A stretch of DNA of 24,507 bases from Ruminococcaceae bacterium UBA6434 (GTDB lineage: Bacteria; Bacillota; Clostridia; Oscillospirales; Acutalibacteraceae). Positions 7,647-14,944 of the stretch are shown here, in pieces (the stretch's first letter is position 1; every line of letters starts with the position of its first letter). Made by a program: the position numbers and the translations under genes. The stretch is from contig DJOQ01000004.1 of NCBI GenBank assembly GCA_002437245.1, positions 1 to 24,507 on the forward strand, written 5' to 3'. Below the pieces are notes generated by a model. It saw only the letters and a list, made by a program, of their open reading frames with translations. It made no database searches and was not told the origin of the DNA.

Positions 7647-8245
7647 TTCTCGTTACCTCCGTTCAAGTACTTAGAGCGGTATTTATCTGCAAACAGGGCG
7701 ACACCCTGCTTTAAGACCTCCATTTGAGATTTCAGATAATATTCGTCCTCAAACATGGCGTAGTGCACCGAGGCACGGACGAATATAAATATCAGCGGCG
7801 TGATTGTGGTGTAAGGTATTCCGATTTTCGGCTCTAATTGCTTTGCATACTCGGTATAACGCTCATTGACGCCCTCAAAAAACTTCTTTCCATATTCAAT
7901 ATATTTAGGATGAGTGTAAATTTGATACATCAAACGATATTTCTTGCCGTGTTTTTTTGCCGTCCAATAGGGCACTTCCTCAATGAATCTCATAACATCT
8001 TTGGGGTCTGTCGGCGCTTTTGCCATAAAATCGTCCTCAACCTTTGCCATACAGTAAGCCGTGGACTCGATAATCAGCTCATCAAGATTTTTAAAATAGC
8101 AATAAAGATTGCCCGTTGTGCAGTTGCAAGCCGCGGCAAGTGCCTTAATGCCGGTCCCGTTTAATCCGTTTTCCGCGTAACACTCAAAGCACTTTTCCAT
8201 TATTTCATGTTTCTTTTCATTATGCTGTTGTTCCGTTGTTTTCAT
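7643..8245 (-). CDS. TetR/AcrR family transcriptional regulator
   Basis: This 200-residue protein has a TetR-type N-terminal helix-turn-helix (about residues 28-52), with the family pattern GLNGTGIKALAAACNCTTGNLYCYF. The remainder is a variable helical ligand-binding domain. Its stop codon overlaps the start of the 1206-residue surface protein by 4 nt (ATGA), and a good promoter and candidate operator lie upstream, so it probably represses its own operon in response to an unknown ligand. The regulator being first in the operon and translationally coupled to a giant surface protein is unusual; TetR genes more often sit next to efflux or catabolic genes. Confidence 0.92.
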   Translation of the reverse strand: MKTTEQQHNEKKHEIMEKCFECYAENGLNGTGIKALAAACNCTTGNLYCYFKNLDELIIESTAYCMAKVEDDFMAKAPTDPKDVMRFIEEVPYWTAKKHGKKYRLMYQIYTHPKYIEYGKKFFEGVNERYTEYAKQLEPKIGIPYTTITPLIFIFVRASVHYAMFEDEYYLKSQMEVLKQGVALFADKYRSKYLNGGNEK

Positions 8246-8265
8246 ATATGCCTCTCTTATAATAA

Positions 8266-8281
8266 CTAATCAATCATTTAG
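8266..8281 (-). promoter_or_regulatory. Candidate TetR operator (imperfect palindrome)
   Basis: The sequence ctaatcaatcatttag is an imperfect 16-bp palindrome lying just downstream of the -10 of the tetR promoter, where binding would block transcription. It resembles the CTAATCA half-sites of several TetR/AcrR operators. Symmetry is partial. Confidence 0.35.
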
Positions 8282-8285
8282 CATT

Positions 8286-8314
8286 AGTATAGCATGACAT
8301 TATAAGAAAAGCAA
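8286..8314 (-). promoter_or_regulatory. Sigma-A promoter of the tetR-surface protein operon
   Basis: Read on the minus strand: -35 TTGCTT (8309-8314), 17-bp spacer, -10 TATACT (8286-8291). It lies about 40 nt upstream of the tetR ATG. Confidence 0.7.
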
Positions 8315-8362
8315 GCTATATTTGCAAACGCACCACCGAGCGAAAACGAGCAATAATTTTAC

Positions 8363-8405
8363 AAAAAAAGAGACAAACAAGCATAAAAACTTGTTTGTCT
8401 CTTTT
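8363..8405 (-). terminator. Intrinsic terminator after tRNA-Tyr
   Basis: Perfect 13-bp arms (8369-8381 and 8390-8402), extended by A-T pairs, are followed on the minus strand by seven T. It begins directly after the encoded CCA end of tRNA-Tyr. Confidence 0.9.
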
Positions 8406-8490
8406 TGGTGGGAGAGAGTGGATTCGAACCACTGAAGTCAGTGACGACAGATTTACAGTCTGTTCCCTTTGGCCGCTCGGGAACTCTCCC
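8406..8490 (-). tRNA. tRNA-Tyr (anticodon GTA)
   Basis: On the minus strand the acceptor arm gggagag (from 8490) pairs with ctctccc. The anticodon loop ctGTAaa is closed by acaga/tctgt. A long variable arm (cgtcactgac) fits a class II tRNA, and the T-loop is ggttcgaatcc. Discriminator A and an encoded CCA (8406-8408) are present, 85 nt in total. Confidence 0.97.
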
Positions 8491-8513
8491 ATATTAAATT
8501 GCGATGCGTAAAA

Positions 8514-8589
8514 TGGAGCTGGTGGACGGACTTGAACCCCCGACCTGCTGATTACAAATCAGCTGCTCTACCAACTGAGCTACACCAGC
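8514..8589 (-). tRNA. tRNA-Thr (anticodon TGT)
   Basis: On the minus strand the acceptor gctggtg (from 8589) pairs with caccagc. The D-arm agctcagttggtagagc, anticodon loop ttTGTaa closed by gctga/tcagc and T-arm with ggttcaagtcc are all complete. Discriminator T and an encoded CCA (8514-8516) are present, 76 nt in total. It is co-transcribed with tRNA-Tyr, 23 nt downstream. Confidence 0.97.
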
Positions 8590-8606
8590 GTTTTCAACGC
8601 TTGAAT

Positions 8607-8635
8607 ATATTATCATAAAAGGTCGGTTTCGTCAA
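8607..8635 (-). promoter_or_regulatory. Promoter of the tRNA-Thr/tRNA-Tyr operon
   Basis: Read on the minus strand: -35 TTGACG (8630-8635), 17-bp spacer, -10 TAATAT (8607-8612) with an extended TG. It lies 18 nt upstream of tRNA-Thr. Confidence 0.7.
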
Positions 8636-8826
8636 CACCAATTTTAAAAATTTTTAAAAAACTTTTAAAGCACTCCCTATTCCGTACGGCACTCCTGCTA
8701 TGAAGCGCAAATACACAGACCGCACGCATCTTATCGCAAAATAAAGCGCATAAAATTACGAGACCTTGCAAAACAACGTGTATGAATCTTTTTATCGGGT
8801 ACATTGGCGGTGTGCAATACCGACTC
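8636..8826. other. Intergenic stretch with no gene seen
   Basis: Between the two divergent promoters there is an AT-rich run (about 8640-8670) followed by unremarkable sequence. A 63-codon minus-strand frame here has no ribosome binding site and overlaps the tRNA promoter, so I do not call it. Confidence 0.6.
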
Positions 8827-8855
8827 TTGCTTTTTACCGCGCAATACTGTATAAT
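8827..8855 (+). promoter_or_regulatory. Sigma-A promoter of the flippase-glycosyltransferase unit
   Basis: -35 TTGCTT (8827-8832), 17-bp spacer, perfect -10 TATAAT (8850-8855). The predicted start near 8862 leaves a leader of about 113 nt before the flippase ATG. Confidence 0.8.
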
Positions 8856-8894
8856 TTATTCCAAAAACAACGATAAACGACACATTGATTATTC

Positions 8895-8930
8895 GCCGCA
8901 ATGCGGCTGTTTACGGTAAGGCATACCGTA
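8895..8930 (+). other. Two consecutive hairpins in the flippase mRNA leader
   Basis: gccgc-aat-gcggc (8895-8907) and tacggta-aggca-taccgta (8912-8930) are both perfect stems. Neither is followed by a T-run. They may be structural or regulatory elements of the leader. Confidence 0.4.
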
Positions 8931-8974
8931 TCGGAGCAGTAATGATACGAGCCTTATCTTGCAGGAGTTTTTAT

Positions 8975-10486
8975 ATGAAGGATAAAGCACAAAAAAGTAT
9001 TAAGATACGTTCGGTGCAGTTCAACTTTATAATGAACACCATACTGACCGTTTCTTCATTTATTTTCCCGCTTATAACATTCCCGTATATATCGCGTACC
9101 CTTTTGGTTGACGGCAGCGGCAAAGTCAATTTTGCCACATCTGTAATATCATACTTTACCATGTTTGCTTCGCTCGGTATTCCGACATACGGCATACGCG
9201 CATGCGCAAGAGTCCGCGACGACCGCGAAAAGCTTACAAAAACCACTCAGGAACTTATAATAATAAACCTTATCACCTCGGCGATAACATATGTTGTATT
9301 TTTTATACTGCTTTTTACCGTTGACAGGTTTTATCAGGATAAGACGCTGCTTACAATAACCAGTGTTTCAATTATACTCAACACTTTGGGCGTAACGTGG
9401 CTTTACTCGGCCCTTGAGCAGTACTCGTATATCACAATAAGAAATATAGTATGTAAGATAATTTCCATAGTTCTGATGTTTATATTTGTTCATGACCCGT
9501 CGGACTATGTAATATACGGCGTAATTGCGGTTTTGGCTTCGGGCGGTTCAAACCTTTTGAACTTTATTAACCTCAGAAAATACATTTCTCTGCGCCCCGT
9601 AGGGCATTATAATTTCAAACAGCATTTGCAGCCGATATTCGTTTTCTTTGCAACATCTGTTGCGGTAAGCATTTACACAAACCTTGACACGGTCATGCTC
9701 GGATTTATGACCGACGACACGCAGGTAGGCTTATACAGCGCGTCGGTTAAGGTAAAAACGCTTCTGCTCGCCATAGTATCGTCGCTCGGAAATGTTCTTT
9801 TGCCGAGGCTGTCGGTTTATATACACGACAACGATTATCAAAAATTCAGAGAGACGCTGTCAAGGGTACTGAATTTTCTGCTTTTGATAACCATACCGCT
9901 TACGATATTCTTTACGCTCTTTGCAAGGGATTCTATCGTATTTATTTCCGGAGAAGCGTTCGCAGACGCCACCCTTTCCATGCAGCTTTTAATGCCCACG
10001 GTATTTTTCAACGCGCTTAACGGTATGACCGGCAACCAGATGCTCGTACCGCTCGGAAGAGAAAAAGCCGTAATGCTGTCGGTTATTATTGGAGCTGTGC
10101 TCGATTTTGTTTTAAACTTCTTTGTAATTCCGAAAATGGGAGCTGCCGGTGCGGCACTTTCAACGCTCCTTGCGGAATTTATAGTTTTGGTAGTGCAGAT
10201 ATTCTTCTTAAAGGATCATCTCGGCAAAGTCATACGCGGAGTCAAGACGTTGCCGATCTTTATAAGCGCTGCCGTTTCCACCGGTGCGGAAATTGCAATA
10301 CTGCACTATATGAGCGTTTCAAACGTCTTTTTAAGGCTTGTTATCGGCGCGGTATCATTCTTCGGTATCTATTTTGTACTGCTTTTGATACAAAGAGAAA
10401 AATTCCTTATGGAAAACATCGCGCTTGTATTCAATAAAATAAAAGCATTTTTATCATCAAGAAAACAGCAAACCAAAGGAGAGTAA
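8975..10486 (+). CDS. Polysaccharide (O-antigen/lipid-linked oligosaccharide) flippase, Wzx/PST family
   Basis: This 503-residue polytopic membrane protein has about 12-14 hydrophobic segments and the Wzx-type opening (NFIMNTILTVSSFIFPLITFPYISRTL, residues about 17-43), followed by the family's SGKVNFATSVISYF and GIPTYGIR segments. Such proteins flip undecaprenyl-linked sugar units across the membrane. An in-frame ATG at 8885 would add 30 residues, but the ribosome binding site GCAGGAG lies 7 nt before the ATG at 8975, so I use that one. The glycosyltransferase gene starts 3 nt after its stop, so the two are one transcript. No polymerase, initiating glycosyltransferase or chain-length regulator is nearby, so it may serve a short glycan, a teichoic acid-like polymer or a locus elsewhere. 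Substrate unknown. Confidence 0.9.
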   Translation: MKDKAQKSIKIRSVQFNFIMNTILTVSSFIFPLITFPYISRTLLVDGSGKVNFATSVISYFTMFASLGIPTYGIRACARVRDDREKLTKTTQELIIINLITSAITYVVFFILLFTVDRFYQDKTLLTITSVSIILNTLGVTWLYSALEQYSYITIRNIVCKIISIVLMFIFVHDPSDYVIYGVIAVLASGGSNLLNFINLRKYISLRPVGHYNFKQHLQPIFVFFATSVAVSIYTNLDTVMLGFMTDDTQVGLYSASVKVKTLLLAIVSSLGNVLLPRLSVYIHDNDYQKFRETLSRVLNFLLLITIPLTIFFTLFARDSIVFISGEAFADATLSMQLLMPTVFFNALNGMTGNQMLVPLGREKAVMLSVIIGAVLDFVLNFFVIPKMGAAGAALSTLLAEFIVLVVQIFFLKDHLGKVIRGVKTLPIFISAAVSTGAEIAILHYMSVSNVFLRLVIGAVSFFGIYFVLLLIQREKFLMENIALVFNKIKAFLSSRKQQTKGE

Positions 10487-10489
10487 TTT

Positions 10490-11458
10490 ATGGGTTTCAG
10501 AGAAAAACTGCGTGACAACCCCACCACAAACGGTCTTTACTGTCGCCTGCGCGATATGAAGCACAACTACTATCACCGCAAAAACACAAGTACGAAATAC
10601 AATTTTACAAACCGCAGCACCGGTAAAAACAAATGCTGCATAATACTTGCCGGATACAAATCATTCGTATGGGACACCGTTTTTCCGCGAATCAAAAAAT
10701 TCATACCGGACGATATTGACGTCTGTGTGGTTTCGTCGGGACTTTATTCCGAGGAGCTTGACAAAATCTGTTCGGAAAACGACTGGTCGTATCTCAGCAC
10801 AAATCGCAATAACGTCTCTGTGGCTCAAAACGTTGCCATTGATTTGATGAAAGACTCCGAGTTCTTTTACAAGCTCGATGAGGACATATTTGTAACCGAC
10901 GGCTACTTCAAAACCCTTATGGACACCTATAACAAAGTAAGCCGCGACGGCGAATACGATATAGGCTTTGTGGCTCCGCTTATACCGATAAACGGCTACG
11001 GTCATTTGAGACTTTTAAAGCGTCTCGGTCTCACGGACCTTTACGCCGAGAAATTTGAGCGCCCGATATACGCGAGCTATTCGACGCGTCAGATTGAATG
11101 CAATCCCGATGTTGCCGAATTTTTCTGGGGCGAGGGCGGTTTCTTCCCACATATAGACGAACTTGCAAAGCAGCTTAAAAACGACGAATTTTCATATTCG
11201 GCTTGCCCGGTTCGCTTCAGCATAGGGGCTATCCTCTTCACGCGCGAAACATGGACAAAAATGGGGATGTTCCCCGTAACTCACGGCTCGGGAATGGGTC
11301 TTGACGAATCGGAATTCTGCGCTTTCTGCATAAAAGAATCGCAAGCCATTATAGTTGCCGAAAATGCGGTTGTCGGTCACCTCTCATTCGGCAATCAGAA
11401 CGCCGCAATGAAGGAATATTACGGCAAGCATCACGAGAGATTTGAAATCGCGGAATAA
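10490..11458 (+). CDS. GT-A fold glycosyltransferase
   Basis: The protein has 322 residues and no membrane segment. After a basic N-terminal tail (1-46), a Rossmann-like start (CCIILAGYKSFVWDTVFPRI, about 49-68) leads to the acidic metal/nucleotide-sugar motif D130-E-D132 (YKLDEDIFVTDGYF), the DxD equivalent of GT-A enzymes. A later acidic segment (GLDESEFCAF) and a C-terminal His (VVGHLSFGN) may complete the active site. I cannot assign a CAZy family by eye; GT2-like is the nearest guess. It is translated from a strong AAAGGAGAG site 3 nt after the flippase stop, which suggests it acts on the glycan that the flippase exports. A terminator follows directly. Confidence 0.75.
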   Translation: MGFREKLRDNPTTNGLYCRLRDMKHNYYHRKNTSTKYNFTNRSTGKNKCCIILAGYKSFVWDTVFPRIKKFIPDDIDVCVVSSGLYSEELDKICSENDWSYLSTNRNNVSVAQNVAIDLMKDSEFFYKLDEDIFVTDGYFKTLMDTYNKVSRDGEYDIGFVAPLIPINGYGHLRLLKRLGLTDLYAEKFERPIYASYSTRQIECNPDVAEFFWGEGGFFPHIDELAKQLKNDEFSYSACPVRFSIGAILFTRETWTKMGMFPVTHGSGMGLDESEFCAFCIKESQAIIVAENAVVGHLSFGNQNAAMKEYYGKHHERFEIAE

Positions 11459-11469
11459 GCAAAAAGCAA

Positions 11470-11503
11470 AGCCGGTAGGAGCAAGCGTTCCTACCGGTTT
11501 TTT
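11470..11503 (+). terminator. Intrinsic terminator between convergent genes
   Basis: A 9-bp GC-rich stem (11472-11480 with 11489-11497) is followed by six T. The opposite strand is also T-rich after the stem (ctttgcttttt), so it may also end the convergent Crp/Fnr gene. Confidence 0.85.
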
Positions 11504-11542
11504 ATGCGATGATTTTTACGAACCCCTTTGTTTCGCATATTT

Positions 11543-12193
11543 TCACAAAAGTTCGAAACAGTCTTTGCGGCATTTGATTTTTCCGCTCTTTTTAAGTTTT
11601 CCTATAACGGCGGAAAGTCCCGAACGGTCAACCTCAAGATAATCCGCAAGCTGCCGGCGGTCATAGGCGATACGGAAGCTGCTTCTGCCCTGCTCCTTAG
11701 CCGTCTGCATTAAAAATGTCATCAGTTTTTCCTCTGTGGAGCGTTTACTCGTCACCTCAAGTCTTTTCATAAGGACAAGATTTTTCATCGATGACGTTCG
11801 CAGTAAATTTAAAATAAAACGATTGTATAAATCCGTACTTCCGGACGAAATATCCGGCAGACCAAAGAGCATAACAACGGTTTCGTCAAGAGCAACTACG
11901 TCTACCGGAATACTTTTTATTCCTGCGCACACAAACGCTTCGCCGAACACCTCAGAGGGCTCCAATACAGCGACTATGCTGCGATTGCCGTAGTAATCCG
12001 TCCGCTCTATTTGCGCGTGCCCGTGAAGTACAACACCTATATGCTCCGGTTTTTCGCCCTCGGAGAAAATAACTTCGCCTTTTGAGTATTTAATAACCTT
12101 AGAGTCCATAATCTCGGTCAGGTGCTTTATGTCGTCTCTGTCAAGTCCCGTAAACACACGACACTTTTTGAGTGTTTCAAAATAATTCTCCAT
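11543..12193 (-). CDS. Crp/Fnr family transcriptional regulator
   Basis: This 216-residue protein has a cyclic-nucleotide-binding-type beta-roll (about 10-115, with GEVIFSEGEKPEHIGVVLHG) and a C-terminal winged helix-turn-helix (about 165-210, YDRRQLADYLEVDRSGLSAVIGKL). The beta-roll lacks the canonical cAMP-binding RxS pocket, so the effector is unlikely to be cAMP. The few cysteines (C11, C89, C208, C212) do not form an obvious FNR-type cluster. The start at 12193 is chosen because GGAGG lies 4 nt upstream; an earlier ATG at 12226 overlaps the operator. It diverges from the iron-sulfur protein gene across a 97-bp region with a palindromic site, so it probably controls both itself and that gene. 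Such regulators in Clostridia often answer redox or nitrosative stress (HcpR-like), which is inference here. Confidence 0.88.
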   Translation of the reverse strand: MENYFETLKKCRVFTGLDRDDIKHLTEIMDSKVIKYSKGEVIFSEGEKPEHIGVVLHGHAQIERTDYYGNRSIVAVLEPSEVFGEAFVCAGIKSIPVDVVALDETVVMLFGLPDISSGSTDLYNRFILNLLRTSSMKNLVLMKRLEVTSKRSTEEKLMTFLMQTAKEQGRSSFRIAYDRRQLADYLEVDRSGLSAVIGKLKKSGKIKCRKDCFELL

Positions 12194-12205
12194 TTTGCCT
12201 CCGTT

Positions 12206-12221
12206 TGTTGAAAATTCAACA
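12206..12221. promoter_or_regulatory. Crp/Fnr-type operator between the divergent genes
   Basis: TGTTGAAAATTCAACA is a 16-bp palindrome (arms TGTTGAA/TTCAACA, differing from perfect symmetry only at the central AA). It matches the TTGA-N4-TCAA layout of the Crp/Fnr family. It lies just downstream of the regulator's own start site (predicted near 12229) and near the -35 region expected for the plus-strand gene. Confidence 0.65.
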
Positions 12222-12235
12222 TACAATTCGGTTTT

Positions 12236-12263
12236 ATTATATTATAATGTACTCACAAGTCAA
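12236..12263 (-). promoter_or_regulatory. Promoter of the Crp/Fnr regulator
   Basis: Read on the minus strand: -35 TTGACT (12258-12263), 16-bp spacer, -10 TATAAT (12236-12241). The operator 12206-12221 falls at about +8 to +23, consistent with negative autoregulation. A plus-strand -10 (TATATT at 12238-12243 or TATAAT at 12243-12248) overlaps it, but no good plus-strand -35 is seen. That suggests the ferredoxin gene may need activation. Confidence 0.55.
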
Positions 12264-12290
12264 GAAAAAACAAATTTCGGAGGAAATACC

Positions 12291-12989
12291 ATGATAAGAA
12301 AAATCATAAAAATAGATGAAGAAAAGTGCAACGGCTGCGGCGCCTGTGCCGCCGCCTGCCACGAGGGCGCAATAGGTATGGTAAACGGCAAAGCCAAGCT
12401 TATGCGCGAGGACTACTGCGACGGGCTCGGCGACTGCCTGCCCGCCTGCCCCACCGGAGCGATAACATTTGAAGAGAGAGAAGCTCCCGAATACAACGAG
12501 GAAGCCGTTAAAAAGGCAAAAAGGCACAGAGCAGCGGCTATGTTTCACGGCGGCTGTCCCGGCTCGCGGTCAATGGTAATTGAGCACAAAAACAAAGCCT
12601 CAAAAAGCGCTGATACGGTTTCGGAAAGCCGTTTGAGACAATGGCCCGTTCAGATAAAGCTCGTTCCCGTAACCGCTCCGTACTTTGAGAATGCGGATTT
12701 ACTCATATCCGCCGACTGTGCGGCTTACGCATACGGAAATTTTCACGCAGATTTCATAAAGAACCGCATAACTCTTATAGGCTGCCCGAAGCTTGACGAC
12801 ACGGATTATTCGGAAAAGCTGTCGGAAATTATAGCGCTCAACAACATCAAAAGCGTTACCGTGGTAAGAATGGAAGTTCCCTGCTGCGGAGGTATTGAAA
12901 ACGCCGCAAAACAGGCTGTAAAGCGAAGCGGAAAATTTATACCGTGGCACGTGGTAACAATATCAACCGACGGAAGAATTTTGGATTAA
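12291..12989 (+). CDS. Ferredoxin-like iron-sulfur protein with a cysteine-containing C-terminal domain
   Basis: The protein has 232 residues. The N-terminal ferredoxin domain has one complete 4Fe-4S motif (C13, C16, C19, C23 in CNGCGACAAACHEGAI). The second motif has its middle cysteine replaced (C43-D-G-L-G-D-C49, C53-P), so the second cluster may be 3Fe-4S or use another ligand. After a basic linker, the C-terminal domain (about 110-232) has scattered cysteines in ISADCAAY, LIGCPKLDD and VPCCGGIEN. The CCG motif recalls heterodisulfide-reductase-type cysteine sites, but the match is short. It is probably a cytoplasmic electron-transfer protein whose partner is unknown. The start is set by CGGAGG 8 nt before the ATG at 12291. 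It diverges from the Crp/Fnr gene, its likely regulator. Confidence 0.82.
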   Translation: MIRKIIKIDEEKCNGCGACAAACHEGAIGMVNGKAKLMREDYCDGLGDCLPACPTGAITFEEREAPEYNEEAVKKAKRHRAAAMFHGGCPGSRSMVIEHKNKASKSADTVSESRLRQWPVQIKLVPVTAPYFENADLLISADCAAYAYGNFHADFIKNRITLIGCPKLDDTDYSEKLSEIIALNNIKSVTVVRMEVPCCGGIENAAKQAVKRSGKFIPWHVVTISTDGRILD

Positions 12990-13008
12990 AAGGTAAATAA
13001 AACACATG

Positions 13009-13038
13009 AAAAAGGAGCTGTAAAAGCAGTTCCTTTTT
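13009..13038 (+). terminator. Intrinsic terminator after the iron-sulfur protein gene
   Basis: Twelve-base arms 13009-13020 and 13027-13038 pair around a 6-base loop, with one G-U pair and a T-run within and after the second arm. It sits between convergent genes and may serve the AraC gene too. Confidence 0.8.
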
Positions 13039-13075
13039 CTTATGATTACTACAATTAACAGCAGTCGTTTTGAGA

Positions 13076-13825
13076 CTATTTTATAAGCGCGGCAAATTCA
13101 CCGGGTGTAATGCCATATTCTTTTTTAAAAAGTGAAATAAAATGTGATTGGCTTGAAAATCCGAGCATATAGCAGATTTTATCTCTGTCATATCCCTCAA
13201 ACAGAAGCGTTTGAGAAAGCTCTAATTTTTGATGAGTAATATATGTGCTCAAATTAACGCCCATTTCTTCTTTAAATAAATGAGAAAGATAATCGCATGA
13301 AAGATTGCAATGTCCGGCAACACTGTTAACCGTCAGTTTCTCGCTTAAATTTTTATTTATATATGCCACGCATTTTCTTATATGCGGTGAATAATTCAAA
13401 TTTTTCCGACACAAGCTCACCTTATTGGTAAGCTCAATCGCGGCATCAACGATTAAGGAATTGACAGTCGCTTTATTTTTTGCCTTATCAATCTTTAATA
13501 TAAAATCGTCGGAAAATAAATAAGCTTTATTTTCGCTCATTCCGCCCTGAATGGCATATCTTGTTGCAAGCGTAATAAAACTTACAGCCATATATTTTTG
13601 TTGTTTCAGCTCGTCGTCGGACATCTGACCGACCGTTATATTTTGAAACCCAAGCTGCGTCATTTCAAAAATCAACTTTTTTAAATTTCCCTGCTTGATA
13701 CAGGAAAAAAGGTGAATTTCATCTCTGTACGGAGTGTGATATAAATTATTTGCAAGCGATTTCGTTTGCGATTTTGCAATTTCCTTAGGTATGACTTTTA
13801 TACTCATAAGTTCATCATAATTCAT
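13076..13825 (-). CDS. AraC family transcriptional regulator
   Basis: This 249-residue protein has a two-helix-turn-helix AraC/XylS DNA-binding domain at about 148-249 (HIRKCVAYINKNLSEKLTVNSVA, LSHLFKEEMGVNLSTYI, and the second-HTH hallmark GFSSQSHFISLFKKEYGITPGEF). The N-terminal 140 residues are helical and resemble the sensor part of the YSIRK-type/AraC regulators of Firmicutes rather than a sugar-binding cupin. The ligand is unknown. The start has a GAGGTGAT ribosome binding site. It diverges from the kinase-MATE operon across 147 bp and is the obvious candidate regulator of it. Codon use is strongly A/T-biased, like the kinase and MATE genes and unlike the flanking genes. Confidence 0.92.
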   Translation of the reverse strand: MNYDELMSIKVIPKEIAKSQTKSLANNLYHTPYRDEIHLFSCIKQGNLKKLIFEMTQLGFQNITVGQMSDDELKQQKYMAVSFITLATRYAIQGGMSENKAYLFSDDFILKIDKAKNKATVNSLIVDAAIELTNKVSLCRKNLNYSPHIRKCVAYINKNLSEKLTVNSVAGHCNLSCDYLSHLFKEEMGVNLSTYITHQKLELSQTLLFEGYDRDKICYMLGFSSQSHFISLFKKEYGITPGEFAALIK

Positions 13826-13842
13826 ATTATCACCTCAAAACA

Positions 13843-13871
13843 AGAATACAAAATAACGCAGTCAAAGTCAA
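13843..13871 (-). promoter_or_regulatory. Promoter of the AraC regulator
   Basis: Read on the minus strand: -35 TTGACT (13866-13871), 17-bp spacer, -10 TATTCT (13843-13848). The leader would be very short, about 11 nt, starting at the ribosome binding site. Confidence 0.5.
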
Positions 13872-13916
13872 GAAAAGATATAAATCCATCTCGGTTATCT
13901 AATATTAAATATGATT

Positions 13917-13941
13917 TATGATATACCTAATTATTATCATA
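13917..13941. promoter_or_regulatory. Inverted repeat upstream of the kinase-MATE operon, possible AraC site
   Basis: Perfect 7-bp arms tatgata (13917-13923) and tatcata (13935-13941) are separated by 11 bp, about 30 bp before the kinase start. A weak plus-strand promoter (TTATCT-N16-TATGAT, 13895-13922) overlaps the left arm, consistent with an activated promoter. The region is AT-rich, so chance symmetry is possible. Confidence 0.3.
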
Positions 13942-13972
13942 TGCTAACATCAAGAAAAAGGGAGGCATGAGC

Positions 13973-14944
13973 ATGAAAAGCAAAACAAAATACAATTTGT
14001 CCGAAAATGAGATAAAGCAAATATTTCAAAGCAACAATATTACAAACATTATTGAAATAAAGCCGCTCGGCAACGGTATGTTTAATGCAGTTTATAATGT
14101 TGCAACACAAAATCGGGAATATGTATTAAAAGTAGCTCCGAAACAAAGTCAAAAAGTAATGACATATGAAACCGATATGCTTCAGGCAGAATTATATTGG
14201 TATGATATGATCAATAAAAAAACAGATGTTGCAACTCCCAAGATATTTTTTTCGGCGCCAAAAAACAACAACATAATAGATGCCGATTACTTTGCAATGG
14301 AAAAAATCAACGGGTGTCACAGAAACAAAGCCAAACTTTCTCCTAAGCAAAAGCTTGAAACAACTGTTGAAATTCTTGCCGAATTTCATAATGTCAAAAA
14401 TACCGAATACGGTTATATTCAAAACCGGCTTTATGATAATTGGTATGAAGCCCTGAGCAGCATGATTATAAATATTATTAACGATACCGAAAAAACAGGC
14501 AAAACAACCGCGAACGGCGAAAAGCTGCTTAAATACGTCGAATTATATAAGGATATTTTGAAAAGCTGTGAGTGTACCATGGTTAATTATGATTTATGGG
14601 ACACTAATCTTATTTACGACGGAAACAAATTTACTGTCATTGACCCCGAGAGAACGTTTTGGGGCGACCCTGTTTTTGACTTTATGTGTGTACAGGGGTT
14701 CACAAAGCCGCTGAGTTCCAAAAAGCAAGCCATAGATCTTTACAACTTGAAAAGTTATACCGAAATTACAATTAACAGAGAAAGCGAAATACGATACGCC
14801 TTTGCTCAGGGCTATATGGCGCTTATTCAGGAAATTGAAAAATATTACAGATTTGCTCCCCTGAGCGAAGGCTGGCTTTTTGATAACTTGTCTTCAAAAA
14901 TATTATATAAGCTTGCCTTTAAGGTGTTGGAAAATGAAAGATAA
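13973..14944 (+). CDS. APH/choline-kinase fold phosphotransferase
   Basis: This 323-residue cytoplasmic kinase-like protein belongs to the aminoglycoside phosphotransferase/choline kinase superfamily. Visible elements are a nucleotide loop (LGNGMFNAVY, 32-41), the ATP-contacting lysine K53 (VLKV), a candidate pairing glutamate at 66-73, the catalytic-loop motif N205-Y-D207-L-W-D-T-N212 and the metal-binding D224 (VIDPERTFWGDP). The catalytic Asp and Asn are present, but the usual leading His (HGD) is Asn. It should transfer phosphate from ATP to a small hydroxylated molecule, which could be an antibiotic, choline or a sugar; the substrate cannot be told. Two ATGs compete: GGGAGG is 7 nt before the ATG at 13973 and only 1 nt before the one at 13967, so I use 13973. 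Its end overlaps the MATE start by 11 nt. Confidence 0.85.
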   Translation: MKSKTKYNLSENEIKQIFQSNNITNIIEIKPLGNGMFNAVYNVATQNREYVLKVAPKQSQKVMTYETDMLQAELYWYDMINKKTDVATPKIFFSAPKNNNIIDADYFAMEKINGCHRNKAKLSPKQKLETTVEILAEFHNVKNTEYGYIQNRLYDNWYEALSSMIINIINDTEKTGKTTANGEKLLKYVELYKDILKSCECTMVNYDLWDTNLIYDGNKFTVIDPERTFWGDPVFDFMCVQGFTKPLSSKKQAIDLYNLKSYTEITINRESEIRYAFAQGYMALIQEIEKYYRFAPLSEGWLFDNLSSKILYKLAFKVLENER

